Part shown: one piece after another, positions 36,902 to 45,322 of the stretch | How the letters are laid out: every line of letters starts with the position of its first letter | How positions within the stretch are numbered: position 1 is the stretch's first letter | NCBI GenBank assembly: GCA_963721005.1 | Contig: CAVRHR010000007.1 | Coordinates: 434,001-498,000 of the forward strand | Direction of reading: 5' to 3' | DNA: 64,000 nt | DNA from: VAZQ01 sp963721005 | GTDB lineage: Bacteria > Pseudomonadota > Alphaproteobacteria > Rhizobiales > Xanthobacteraceae | The notes under the pieces: model-generated | Told to the model about the DNA's origin: nothing | The model's input: only the letters and a program-made list of their open reading frames with translations | Databases searched by the model: none | Translations under genes and position numbers: made by a program

Positions 36902-37090
36902 ATGATCGATGTGTCACCCGACGATCTCAAAGCCTGCACCTGTGAATTTCCGGCGCTGTTCTACGTGCATCCCAATGATTATCGGCCCAGTGAGCGCCAC
37001 GCACAGCAGCGATGGGTTCGCATCCCCGGCAAGCACCGCGACGGGGACGCGGCCTGGGACGCCCTTGCCTCGATCGGAAGCGTGTCATGA
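36902..37090 (+). CDS. Small hypothetical accessory protein
   Basis: A 62-residue protein (MIDVSPDDLKACTCEFPALF, then HAQQRWVRIPGKHRDGDAAW) whose TGA overlaps the ATG of the broken XRE gene by four bases. The overlap supports both starts. Acidic start with two Cys; function unknown. Confidence 0.5.
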   Translation: MIDVSPDDLKACTCEFPALFYVHPNDYRPSERHAQQRWVRIPGKHRDGDAAWDALASIGSVS

Positions 37091-37411
37091 GGGCCAGCTG
37101 CGAACGGACGCCCAGGACCGAAGCCGAGAAGCGAAGATGGTGGGTCGGTTTTGGTCGACGCTTTCGAATGGCGCGGGCGGCGCTTGGCATATCCGAGTAG
37201 GAAGCCGCGGAGGCTTACGGGGTCTCACTCGGGGGCGTACCGTCGATTAGAAAAAGGCGCCATGCAAAGGGGACGGCACTACAATCTTGTTCGCTTCGGG
37301 CGAAAATACAATGTGAGCTACGAATGGCTCCTGGCCGGCAAGGGCAAGGTACTCAGACCCGCTGCGGCCCGACCACGTCCTCGACTGGTCTGGGATCGCG
37401 ACACCGCCTGA
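37087..37411 (+). pseudogene. Broken XRE-type regulator
   Basis: From ATG 37087 the frame gives RRFRMARAALGISE and meets TAG where a codon for Gln or Glu is expected; reading on gives EAAEAYGVSL and, after a one-base shift near 37235, GAYRRLEKGAMQRGRHYN and YNVSYEWLLAGKGK. Together this is a small helix-turn-helix regulator of about 100 residues as found in rhizobial integrative elements, disabled by a stop and a frameshift. Confidence 0.6.
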
Positions 37412-37606
37412 CATCATTGCGAACGCGCGGGGACTGGGAGGTTGACCATCCCCCAATCCCCGCGGGGGCTCCCACCCTTATTTCGGTTTTTCGACATCAG
37501 GCGAGCGCTGCTCGACGCGATCAACCCCCGCCGCGAAAACCACGACGCGAACGCTACCGGGTCCGCTGATGACGCTCGCGATATCCGCTCGCATGGCGTC
37601 CGGTGA

Positions 37607-37813
37607 TTGCTGGTCTATTGCACCACCGGGCTCTACTGCCACCACAGCGCGGTCATCGACGCTGATCGCTGGCCCGACGACACTGCGCTCCTCGACCTCG
37701 GTCGGAAGCTGGTCTGCACGAAGTGCGGCATCATCGGCGGCCAGGCCCGGCCGAATTGGAGTGACAGGGAACTCGGAGAGAGCCTGACCGGCGCGCAGTG
37801 GGTCACTCCGTGA
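37607..37813 (+). CDS. Small zinc-ribbon-like protein
   Basis: A 68-residue protein with Cys/His pairs (YCTTGLYCHH and LVCTKCGIIGG) that could bind one zinc, and a conserved-looking end (ARPNWSDRELGESLTGAQW). A TGA lies directly upstream, so the start is TTG 37607, or the gene has lost its natural start. Similar short proteins accompany rhizobial mobile elements. Function unknown. Confidence 0.5.
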   Translation: MLVYCTTGLYCHHSAVIDADRWPDDTALLDLGRKLVCTKCGIIGGQARPNWSDRELGESLTGAQWVTP

Positions 37814-38060
37814 GAAGCCGATGACCTAGCCGGGCGGCCTCCGCGGCTTCCACACGATGAACCGGGAGAGGGTCAGGGAACCCAGCCAAGCAATAGACAA
37901 GCCCGGCAAAGGCATGACCGATCGATTCCTCGGTGGCACTAAGGGGGTCCGGACTTCTCGGAATTTTGCTGAGATCATGCTGGCGAGATACTCGATCTGC
38001 TTCTGGTATCGCACAGAGGGCTTCATGGTCTGCGCGAGTACGACGGAACGACGTGTTCAC
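37803..38060 (-). CDS. Hypothetical protein, frame uncertain
   Basis: The C-terminal half of this frame reads LSATEESIGHAFAGLVYCLA and VEAAEAARLGHRLL, a credible helical protein, while an overlapping frame (37826-38026) has the better N-terminal part (KQIEYLASMISAKFREVR). A base shift near 37945 would join them. Not recognised. Confidence 0.3.
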   Translation of the reverse strand: MNTSFRRTRADHEALCAIPEADRVSRQHDLSKIPRSPDPLSATEESIGHAFAGLVYCLAGFPDPLPVHRVEAAEAARLGHRLLTE

Positions 38061-38061
38061 G

Positions 38062-38172
38062 TCAAAACCAAAAGACGACGAAAGCTAAGACCAGCACGAC
38101 CCCGAGAAAACAGAGGGCTCCGATAACTGCACCGCGGATGGCGTCCTGGCGCGCTGTCCGCTCGATGGTCAT
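38062..38172 (-). CDS. 36-residue single-helix membrane peptide
   Basis: MTIERTARQDAIRGAVIGAL begins a peptide with a charged amphipathic start and one membrane helix (LCFLGVVLVLAFVVFWF) running to the stop. AGGATAGGA precedes the ATG. A strong hairpin with an A/T-run lies 22 bases upstream. The layout recalls small toxin-like or regulatory membrane peptides, but nothing identifies it further. Confidence 0.45.
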   Translation of the reverse strand: MTIERTARQDAIRGAVIGALCFLGVVLVLAFVVFWF

Positions 38173-38193
38173 TTCCTATCCTTCACAGTCGAC

Positions 38194-38219
38194 TAAAAAA
38201 AGCCCCGCTTAGGCGGGGC
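38194..38219 (-). terminator. Intrinsic terminator (minus-strand reading)
   Basis: Stem GCCCCGC / GCGGGGC with a short loop at 38201-38219, followed on the minus strand by seven T. It would end transcription coming from the zinc-ribbon membrane protein gene (38453-38755), or attenuate entry into the small membrane peptide gene just downstream. Confidence 0.8.
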
Positions 38220-38452
38220 CGAAGGTTGCGAGGTGAGGGACACCCACCACGCCATGACAACACTAGACTAGGACGGGAGATTATCGCCCCGTCGCGTGGG
38301 TAACGCGGCCGGCGTCGCTCGGTTCCAATACCGCGATAACCGCAGCAGGAGGCTAGGATCGTAGCGAAGGCCAGAAGAAGCCAGCGGCGACAAAAATCTA
38401 TGCGGAATGCGCTTCATCGATATTTCGCTGTTACCCCAGCTCTGGCCCCGAC

Positions 38453-38755
38453 CTAAGGCCGTGATGCCGACAGGAAGAAAATTATGATGACGATAACAGC
38501 GCCGACCACCATCCACTTCCAGAATCGGGCCTTCTTTCGCGTATCGTGTTGCGCCACAACCTCTTCCATGTGAGTGCGGGTAAGCCGACTGGCCTCTTCG
38601 GCGGTGTTAACCTCTCGGGAGCAGAACTTGCAGACGAGGGCGCCCAGTGGGATTTCCACTATGCAGAATTTGCACAGCTTTTCCGGCTGCGGCCTCGGTT
38701 TCACGACCAAGGCAGCACGATATTTTGCTAGTAGCTGTGCATCCCCGGCGGCCAC
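38453..38755 (-). CDS. Zinc-ribbon protein with C-terminal membrane anchor
   Basis: A 100-residue protein: N-terminal helix (DAQLLAKYRAALVV), a zinc ribbon made of KLCKFC and LVCKFCSRE (two C-x-x-C pairs), an amphipathic linker and one C-terminal membrane helix (WMVVGAVIVIIIFFLSA). Tail-anchored topology with the ribbon in the cytoplasm is expected. Function unknown. An intrinsic terminator lies about 235 bases downstream. Confidence 0.65.
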   Translation of the reverse strand: MAAGDAQLLAKYRAALVVKPRPQPEKLCKFCIVEIPLGALVCKFCSREVNTAEEASRLTRTHMEEVVAQHDTRKKARFWKWMVVGAVIVIIIFFLSASRP

Positions 38756-39255
38756 GATTTTCCTCCACTATCGCCGTCCCAGACCTGCCGGTCAGCTCCG
38801 AAAGCCTAGCTTCCGCGGTCCATCCGAGCGTGGTCTCATCGATCCAGTCTTGAACCTTGCATTAATTTTTCGATCACCTGGCGACCGTCCGTGTGGGCTT
38901 CTTGCGCGCTGGCAAATGATTCCATGGAGGATTGGACAGGGGTTCCGCTCTGCCGGATGTCCCAGCGATCGGCCCGCATAGATCGTACAGGCCCGAACCA
39001 CTAGCTCATAGGGCGGCGGGGTTGGGTCGGTCATACCCATGATATGGGAAGGCCGGACCGGGTTTCCACGGCTGCCGGCATAGAGTGGCGCATGTTGGCG
39101 AGCGTCATCGCCGGCCTCGGGAGCGCTCGCGTCTCGGTCTTTGCGGCGGGTCGTCCGGAAATCGGTGGATATTGTGTGAGATTGATGGACGCGGAAGAAA
39201 TCTTAATAACAAAATGCAGCGCCTCGTGTCGGGGCAGCTAATAAGGGGAATTAGC
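38756..39255. other. Intergenic stretch
   Basis: No gene supported in 500 bases. Confidence 0.35.
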
Positions 39256-39456
39256 ATGTCTATTGTCCTGCCCACGAACTCTAGGCCCATGTTCAGGCCG
39301 CGAGAGATAAAAGCGCCCGACGTGTCTCATTGGTATGTCGAAGCTGAATGGGCTGACGGCACAATTGACGAAATCGGTCAATTTGGATCCATCACCGAGG
39401 CGTGGGGTTGGATAGCCCAGCAATCGAGGGCGTGGACTGAAGATCGGTGCAATTGA
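39256..39456 (+). CDS. Small hypothetical protein
   Basis: A 66-residue soluble protein (VSHWYVEAEWADGTIDEIGQ, ITEAWGWIAQQSRAW) with AAGGGGA 8 bases before the ATG. The WYVEAEWADGTIDEI pattern is known from short rhizobial proteins of unknown function. Confidence 0.55.
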   Translation: MSIVLPTNSRPMFRPREIKAPDVSHWYVEAEWADGTIDEIGQFGSITEAWGWIAQQSRAWTEDRCN

Positions 39457-39968
39457 ACACGGCATATGTCTTTCAAAGAGGCTTGGCGCTCTAGGCACGC
39501 GCTGCCGGGCCGGCACTCGCCCGGTATAGCTATTGCTCCCTCTAACGCCACCAGAGGTAACCGGGCAAGGTCGAAGATGGCCCCGAACCCCTAGTTCGCG
39601 GCAATGCAGCAAAAGGTCGGCCATCGAAGGCAAACTGGACGCTCGGCGGACGAGGTCCATTGCTGCTCAGACTGACCCAGCTCGGCAAGGATATTCGTTG
39701 GCATGGTACGAAAAACAACACTATTTCGTATACAATCTCACGCCCGAAAAAGCGTGACGGATCAACATCGGCCTGAGATGAAAAACGGCAGGGATTTCGG
39801 TATGGGGGGGTGGGCCGCTCCGTATGCCATCGTCGAGGCATGAACGCCCGCGACAGCCGCGTGCACCCGGCGCGACCGTGATTGCGCCCGGCTCGGGCGG
39901 AAAGCGTGCGCGGGCGACGCCTATGATGGTTGAAAAAGTCGCCCGCATTTCCTGACATGCCGCCGAGC
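39457..39968. other. Intergenic stretch
   Basis: No gene supported in 510 bases; contains the downstream region of the HEPN-like operon. Confidence 0.35.
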
Positions 39969-40475
39969 TTACCGGTGCATGTCCATGACCGCCATCAGGA
40001 CCCGGTTCGCATTCTGAAAGTTCTTAAACTGGTCCCGGATTCCATAAGCCCACTTCATGCCGTGGAAGAGATTGTTGCGAAGCCGCAGCACGATGATGAG
40101 GATGGCAGAGAGAATCTCCGCCTCGTCCTGCGACTGCCTGCGGACGACCCGCTCGACCAGCTCCGGCCGGTCGTTCCGCCTGACATACAGCATTCCGTAT
40201 GCATGCGTGAGCTCCTTGCCGTCGAAGTATCGAGACAGGAAGTGTTCGATCGGCGCCTTGATCGCATCCAAACTCAGCCGCCCGGTTTCCATCAGCGATT
40301 TGGCGTCGTCGACGATGGCGCGGGCGCTGCCTGACGCATCGAGAATTGTCCCTTCGTAGAGGCTCCAAAGAAGGGAGAAGTCCCTGATAGCGTCCCGCTC
40401 CTCGTCGCCGATCTGATCGAATCCCGGCTGCGATTTCTCCAGCCATGCCATCGGATCCACGTCGGTCACTGTCAT
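39969..40475 (-). CDS. HEPN-like helical protein with RNxxxH motif
   Basis: A 168-residue, nearly all-helical protein. Near its end it carries LRLRNNLFHGMKW, which fits the R-N-x(3)-H active-site motif of HEPN-domain ribonucleases. An N-terminal acidic helix region (DEERDAIRDFSLLWSLYEG) and RYFDGKELTHAYGML complete the fold. HEPN proteins cut RNA in toxin-antitoxin and phage-defence systems; the motif is visible, the activity is inference. The gene overlaps the end of the upstream DUF5677 gene by four bases, so the two are translated together. Confidence 0.6.
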   Translation of the reverse strand: MTVTDVDPMAWLEKSQPGFDQIGDEERDAIRDFSLLWSLYEGTILDASGSARAIVDDAKSLMETGRLSLDAIKAPIEHFLSRYFDGKELTHAYGMLYVRRNDRPELVERVVRRQSQDEAEILSAILIIVLRLRNNLFHGMKWAYGIRDQFKNFQNANRVLMAVMDMHR

Positions 40476-41341
40476 AGGCCGGCTCCTATGTGCTTCGATA
40501 TTTCGGCAAGCTCCGCCTCGACGGCTTCGAATTCTGGCTTAAGGCGGTCCGCCGCTTCGGCCATGTCATACCGGATGGCGTACATGATCGAGGCCCGGAC
40601 GAACCATAATACCGCGTAGTGGACGTACATGCGCGTCGTCCATACGGTTTCGAGGGCCATGGCCTCGAGATGCTCCCGGGTTCCGAGCGTCCCAATGAGA
40701 TAACGCAAGGTGTCCTCGGCATCGCCGTGCGCCTCACTGCTCATCCGCGCATACATCGTCCGGTAGGCGAGCGGATCACCGAGCGCCTTAAAGCGGTCTT
40801 CGATGGACCGGGGCCAAGTTTCGGTCGCCGGCTTGCCGCTGCGCCCGATTGCAGCGCGCAGGGCCGCGTTCAACTCCTTCCTCCGCGCCACGGCCGCGCG
40901 GTGCGCATCGGCCTCGGCGCCGGACAGAGCGCCGATGCCGCGCTCCCACGTCGCGACCTGCCTGTCGACGGTCGCGAAGTAATGATCGAAGAACGCCCGC
41001 ATCCGATCCGCTGGGTCACCCAGAACGATGTACGCAATGTTGACCGAGGACTCGACGGAAGCGCGCGCCGCGACCTCGGCCATCTGGCCGCACTCGGTCG
41101 CGAAGGCGAGGATGGCTGCGTCGGCCAGTCCGAAGTTGCGGTGCAACAAGTTCAACAGGACGCCCAGCGCGGGATCGGCGAACATGCCCTCGCCGAGCGA
41201 GCCGTAGCCCGCCGTGATCAGGATGTTTGCAAGCGACACGGCACGGATCGGCAGGATCTCGCGGGCGAGATGATCGCCAGCTCGCATGTGATGGCGTTCG
41301 GCGAAATCCTTGACGAGATCGCCCGGCTCCGGGATTTTCAT
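40472..41341 (-). CDS. DUF5677-like helical protein
   Basis: A 289-residue helical protein. The middle resembles DUF5677 (LLNLLHRNFGLADAAILAFA, ARASVESSVNIAYIVLGDPA) and is followed by YRTMYARMSSEAHGDAEDTL, which places an R-x(5)-H motif in the position of a HEPN-type active site. The ATG at 41341 is chosen because of GGGAAGGAAACG before it. Forms a two-gene operon with the smaller HEPN-like protein. The family has no established function; abortive-infection or RNase roles are plausible inference. Confidence 0.6.
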   Translation of the reverse strand: MKIPEPGDLVKDFAERHHMRAGDHLAREILPIRAVSLANILITAGYGSLGEGMFADPALGVLLNLLHRNFGLADAAILAFATECGQMAEVAARASVESSVNIAYIVLGDPADRMRAFFDHYFATVDRQVATWERGIGALSGAEADAHRAAVARRKELNAALRAAIGRSGKPATETWPRSIEDRFKALGDPLAYRTMYARMSSEAHGDAEDTLRYLIGTLGTREHLEAMALETVWTTRMYVHYAVLWFVRASIMYAIRYDMAEAADRLKPEFEAVEAELAEISKHIGAGL

Positions 41342-41752
41342 CGTTTCCTTCCCTGTCTCCACCGTGCAGGGGTCAAGCTCGCTTCGGCGCAAGCCGAAGC
41401 CCTCTCCGCGGGGGTACAGTCTAATATAAGCGGCACGCCGGATTGGAAATCAGCCAGTGCTGTTTGAGAGGCCGCGAATAACCGAAGCGCGTCGTGCGAT
41501 AAGAATCTTCTTCTCGTGGGAGAGCGACCTTCCCGAGGGCCAACACGCGCGCGATCCGGTCCGCACCCCGAGCGGCAGCAAGCACTCTGGAGACGATACA
41601 TTCGGTCGACATCGCGCAGGGCCGGCTTTCGCGGTTTATCCCGATCACATTTCGGGTAGCTGCTTGCTCCGGCCGGCTGGTCTGCGCTCAAGATCGGTCA
41701 GCGCGGCCACCGATTCTTCTCGGACACCGGCGACCAGAGGGAGGGGAGGAAC
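41342..41752. other. Promoter region between divergent genes
   Basis: About 410 bases between the HEPN-like operon (leftward) and the 451-residue HTH gene (rightward). No gene and no clear operator recognised. Confidence 0.35.
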
Positions 41753-43108
41753 ATGACGAAGCACGCTATGACAAGCGCGGACCGCGCAGAGATAATTGCG
41801 GCGCTTAAGACCAATCCGAATGCAGCAGCCGTGGCTAGACAGTTTGATTTTGGTGAGACGACGATCCTCGCCCTCTGCAAAAAAGAAGGCATTGGATTAC
41901 GACACCTCTTGACCAAAGCAGAGCGGACAGAGGTAATTGAGCTGCTCAAGACGAACCAAAACGCATTAGCGACGGCAAAGCAGTTCGGCGTCAATCACAA
42001 GACAGTTCTTGCAATCGCGAAAAAGGAGCGGATCGATATCAAAGGGATGCGGCAGGCCGCCAAGGGGAGAAAGACGCTGCGGTTCACGCAATGGGCGCGG
42101 GGGCCTGGAGGCACACTGGTGCTTCAGTGTGCCGTAGAACTGAGCGACGGCTCCAGGTTTTGCCCGTCATTGAACACGGCGGATACGGAGGTGGAGGGGC
42201 CACAACGCATGCGGCTCATTCTTTGGTGCGCGATTGCTAATGGGCGGCTTCCGAAGGGCACGAACCACCCCGCCTGGGGTTTGTATGGTGGCCCAATTGC
42301 TCAGTCCACCAAACGCTTGCTTACGCGCCTCACCGGATTGCCGTGGGCGGAATATGAACCGCACCGCAAGGAGGTGGCCGAACGTTTGGGCTACCACGCA
42401 ACAACGATCGATTGGCTGACGAAGCATGACAAGGCGCGAGCTGATACCCCAGCAGCTGTTAAGAATCGTCGAACTCGCCTCCGGAAGACCGGCGCGCGAT
42501 TCCCAAAACGTGATTCATGGCACTTTGGTCCGGTAGGATCGATGTTGGCTATCCATCGCGACGGGCCGATTTATGCACAGCTTACGATCGCGGGCTCTAT
42601 ATTCCGCTGGCGGCTGAAGGCGCGCAACCGGGAGAACGGGACTCTAATTATGAAGCCGGTTCGTTCAGCGCGCGGGCACGTGCGTAAGGCGGCCGAAGAG
42701 TGGGGTGATTGTGAACTAGGTACACCTGCATCAGTAGCCGCCGAGCCGCGGGTCGTGACGGCGTGCGGTCTATTTGCGACGGCACTGAAGGCCGTCGGGG
42801 CCCCGGATGAGTGTATTCGCTTGGCGATCAAGTCTCCGCCGCAGGTTGGGGTGACCTCGCTGCGGCCGGTAGCGGTTTCCCGCAAACCGATGAAGCGAGT
42901 AGATGAAGAAAAGTGCGTGCGGGAATTGGAGAAGATGATCCTGGACAATCCGATTGCACCGATGACAGTTCCCGAACTCATTCGATGGGCAAAGCAGTTC
43001 GGAGTGACGAGGAGGCGCTTCGCAGAGGAAGAAAACTGCTGCCTTGATCAGGCTCGGCGGCGGACGGGTAAGCCGAAGTGGGCCGGCCGCGGCCGCCGAC
43101 CCGGATAA
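41753..43108 (+). CDS. Large protein with two N-terminal HTH repeats, unknown
   Basis: A 451-residue protein. Two similar helix-turn-helix segments lie at residues 8-45 (EIIAALKTNPNAAAVARQFD) and 55-95 (EVIELLKTNQNALATAKQFG), like transposase/resolvase-type HTH repeats. The middle (110-260) is basic and aromatic (TRLTGLPWAEYEPHRKEVAE), and a third possible HTH lies near the C-terminus (TVPELIRWAKQFGVTRRRFA). No catalytic motif was recognised. The start after GGGAGGGGAGGAAC is convincing. Probably an element-encoded DNA-binding protein. Its stop codon runs into a triple 13-bp repeat. Confidence 0.65.
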   Translation: MTKHAMTSADRAEIIAALKTNPNAAAVARQFDFGETTILALCKKEGIGLRHLLTKAERTEVIELLKTNQNALATAKQFGVNHKTVLAIAKKERIDIKGMRQAAKGRKTLRFTQWARGPGGTLVLQCAVELSDGSRFCPSLNTADTEVEGPQRMRLILWCAIANGRLPKGTNHPAWGLYGGPIAQSTKRLLTRLTGLPWAEYEPHRKEVAERLGYHATTIDWLTKHDKARADTPAAVKNRRTRLRKTGARFPKRDSWHFGPVGSMLAIHRDGPIYAQLTIAGSIFRWRLKARNRENGTLIMKPVRSARGHVRKAAEEWGDCELGTPASVAAEPRVVTACGLFATALKAVGAPDECIRLAIKSPPQVGVTSLRPVAVSRKPMKRVDEEKCVRELEKMILDNPIAPMTVPELIRWAKQFGVTRRRFAEEENCCLDQARRRTGKPKWAGRGRRPG

Positions 43109-43145
43109 TTCATACCAAGAATTCATACCAAGAATTCATACCAAG
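43107..43145. repeat. Three tandem 13-bp repeats at a stop codon
   Basis: Three perfect copies of AATTCATACCAAG, the first overlapping the TAA of the preceding gene. Much AT-richer than its surroundings. Could be a protein-binding site, an iteron or simple slippage. Confidence 0.85.
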
Positions 43146-43245
43146 AAAGTTTCGTTGGCCCGTTTTTTGAAGTCGATTCGAGCGTTATTAGCTGACCCAT
43201 CGGACCGAGCGAATCGTTGCGCGTTGCCTCGGTCGTGGTGGGTCC

Positions 43246-43608
43246 ATGTCCGAGCTAACTCCCGACGCACCCTCTATTGCGGCCGCTAGAGCCGATCCAG
43301 GCAGGCGTGGGGCCGCGGCTCACGAGGCGCGCAGCGCCCAGACTTTCGCGGTGGCCTCGGCGCTTGCGGCAAATCGACCGACGCCAACACCATCACCGAC
43401 GCCACCCCGAACAACTCCAAAAACGACAATCGAGGCCGTGATGTACTGCGTTCGTGCGCGTGGCATTTCCGCGCTTCGCGAGCCCGCGAACCTGCAGCGG
43501 CTGCGCACCTTCGATGCGGCTGCAAAACGGCAACTGAATGAGCGCATCGCGAAGCTCGATGCCGGCACCGCCGATCCGCGCAAGGATTTAGCTCATGCTC
43601 AATCGTGA
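43246..43608 (+). CDS. Hypothetical protein upstream of AAA ATPase
   Basis: A 120-residue protein: disordered Ala/Pro/Thr-rich N-terminal half (PTPTPSPTPPRTTPKTT) and a helical C-terminal half (TIEAVMYCVRARGISALREP, LRTFDAAAKRQLNERIAKLD). The end overlaps the ATPase gene by 14 bases, so they are coupled. Probably a small element-specific accessory to the ATPase. Confidence 0.55.
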   Translation: MSELTPDAPSIAAARADPGRRGAAAHEARSAQTFAVASALAANRPTPTPSPTPPRTTPKTTIEAVMYCVRARGISALREPANLQRLRTFDAAAKRQLNERIAKLDAGTADPRKDLAHAQS

Positions 43609-45004
43609 ACGCGACTACGTAGCCGAAGCGCTGGCGGCACCACGCCCGATCGCCAAGCCACAAACGCCGCGACCATCATGGCGTGACAACGTCATGAGCG
43701 CGCCGGACCTGTGCGACAAGAAATTCCCGGAGCTAAAATTCATCGTCCCGGGATTGTTCCCCGAGGGCGTAACCTTGATCGTGTCGCGGCCAAAGCTCGG
43801 CAAGAGCTGGTTGTTGCTCCAGATCGGCGGCGCCATCGCCAACGGCGTGCATGTCCTAGCATCAGGAGATCATCCTCCTCTACAGGGCGACGTCCTGTAC
43901 CTCAATCTCGAGGATGGGGACCGGAAAGCTCAGCGTCGGATGGCCAGGCATTTCGGCGCACTAAGGCAGAACTGGCCCGGCCGAATGACGATCGCCAGGA
44001 ACTGGCGGCGGTTCGACCAAGGCGGCATCGACGATCTTCGGGAATGGTGCAAGTCAGTCGAAAAGCCGACGCTGATCAACATCGACACCCTTAAGCGGGT
44101 TCGCGCTCCGAAGAAGGCCGGCCAGACTGACTACGATGCCGATTACGAGGCGTGTCAGGGTCTCCTGCAGCTGGCGCACGAGGTTCCCGGCCTTGCGTTC
44201 TTTGTTGCCCACCACGATCGCAAGATGGACGCAGAGGACGTGTTCGACACCGTCTCCGGAACACTCGGGCTGATCGGTGGTGTCGACACGATCGCGGTCC
44301 TGAAGCGCAAAGCGCAAGGTGTGACCCTTCACATCGAGGGCCGCGACCTGGTCGACAGTGTCGAGAAGGCGATCCAGTTCGACCGAGAAACCTGCCGGTG
44401 GCAAATTCTCGGGGAAGCGGCCGAGTTCAACCGCTCGGCGGAACGCACCCGCGTGTTGAATGCGCTCAAGGACGCGCACGCCGGTCTCTCTGTGAGCGAG
44501 ATCAAGGCCGCGGCTGACATCCAAAGCCGCGAGGCGACCGATAAGTTGCTGCAGCGTATGGCGGTGGACGGGCAGGCAATCAGGCTCGCCCGCGGCAGGT
44601 ACGGGCATCCCGACATCGGACACTCGACAGTCCCCCTGTCCGAAGTGGTGTCCGATGATAAACCCCAACAAAATCGGGGCGAAGTCATCACTTCGGACAC
44701 TTCGGACACCACCTTCAAGGTGGCACGCCCTGATATCCCCCTGTCCGAAGTGTCCGAAAGTCAGAAACGAGGCCAAGCCAATGACTGCACATACATAAAT
44801 GGTGCTGCCACTTCGGACACCACTTCGGACGCCTCTGACGCCCTGTCCGAAACTCAGGAAGACCGTGCTCCAGTCCTTGAGCCTCCCGGCACCTGCCTGC
44901 AATGCGGCGGCACCGACGGGAAGACTCAACACATGGGCCCGAGGTCCAGCAGCAAGCCGATTTGGCTCCATCGCGAATGCGTCCGGTTCTGGGCAGAGCG
45001 ATGA
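43595..45004 (+). CDS. RepA/AAA_25-type ATPase of mobile element
   Basis: A 469-residue protein. Residues 45-250 form an AAA_25 (RecA-like hexameric helicase) domain with Walker A in SRPKLGKSWLLLQIG, Walker B-like LINIDTLKRV and FFVAHHDRK. A winged-helix region follows (LNALKDAHAGLSVSEIKAAA). Residues 350-435 are Ser/Asp/Thr-rich (SDTSDTT), encoded by iteron-like DNA. The last 40 residues make a Cys pair zinc knuckle (TCLQCGG ... LHREC). It likely drives replication or excision of the element. TGA overlaps the next ATG. Confidence 0.75.
   Translation: MLNRERDYVAEALAAPRPIAKPQTPRPSWRDNVMSAPDLCDKKFPELKFIVPGLFPEGVTLIVSRPKLGKSWLLLQIGGAIANGVHVLASGDHPPLQGDVLYLNLEDGDRKAQRRMARHFGALRQNWPGRMTIARNWRRFDQGGIDDLREWCKSVEKPTLINIDTLKRVRAPKKAGQTDYDADYEACQGLLQLAHEVPGLAFFVAHHDRKMDAEDVFDTVSGTLGLIGGVDTIAVLKRKAQGVTLHIEGRDLVDSVEKAIQFDRETCRWQILGEAAEFNRSAERTRVLNALKDAHAGLSVSEIKAAADIQSREATDKLLQRMAVDGQAIRLARGRYGHPDIGHSTVPLSEVVSDDKPQQNRGEVITSDTSDTTFKVARPDIPLSEVSESQKRGQANDCTYINGAATSDTTSDASDALSETQEDRAPVLEPPGTCLQCGGTDGKTQHMGPRSSSKPIWLHRECVRFWAER
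44617..44852. repeat. Iteron-like cluster of TCGGACA within the ATPase gene
   Basis: Ten copies of the 7-base core TCGGACA, or its complement TGTCCGA, lie in 236 bases (near 44617, 44637, 44649, 44692, 44702, 44742, 44751, 44812, 44824 and 44843), most within the longer CTTCGGACAC. They occur in both directions and as direct pairs nine bases apart. The encoded protein is simple Ser/Asp/Thr sequence there. Confidence 0.7.
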
Positions 45005-45322
45005 CCGCGCGAGATCGTCTGCCAAACCGCCGGCCACATCGAGTCCTTCACCTTCACCCATGCCGGCATCAGGTACACCGCCGGCATCGGTCGCTTCGAT
45101 GATGGAAGGCTTGGCGAGATCTTCTTGAACGCCAGCAAGACCGGGACCGATGCCGACACCATCGCTAAGGATGCCGCCATCGTGGCCAGCATCGCCCTGC
45201 AGTCGGGGGTCGCCAGCGAAACCATCCGACATGCCCTTACTCGGAACCCGGACGGCAGCGCTTTCGCTCCGCTCGGCGCCGCCCTCGACAAGCTCGCCAA
45301 CCATTCTCCGGAGGCCAAATGA
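45001..45322 (+). pseudogene. TSCPD-like small protein, probably frameshifted at start
   Basis: The frame ending at 45322 reads REIVCQTAGHIESFTFTHAG, RYTAGIGRFDDGRLGEIF, KTGTDADTIAKDAAIVASIA and ETIRHALTRNPDGSAFAPLG: the type of small TSCPD/ribonucleotide-reductase-like proteins common in rhizobial elements. It has no start of its own before TTG 45125. An ATG at 45001, overlapping the ATPase stop (ATGA), is in another frame; one extra base after M-T would connect them. Confidence 0.55.
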
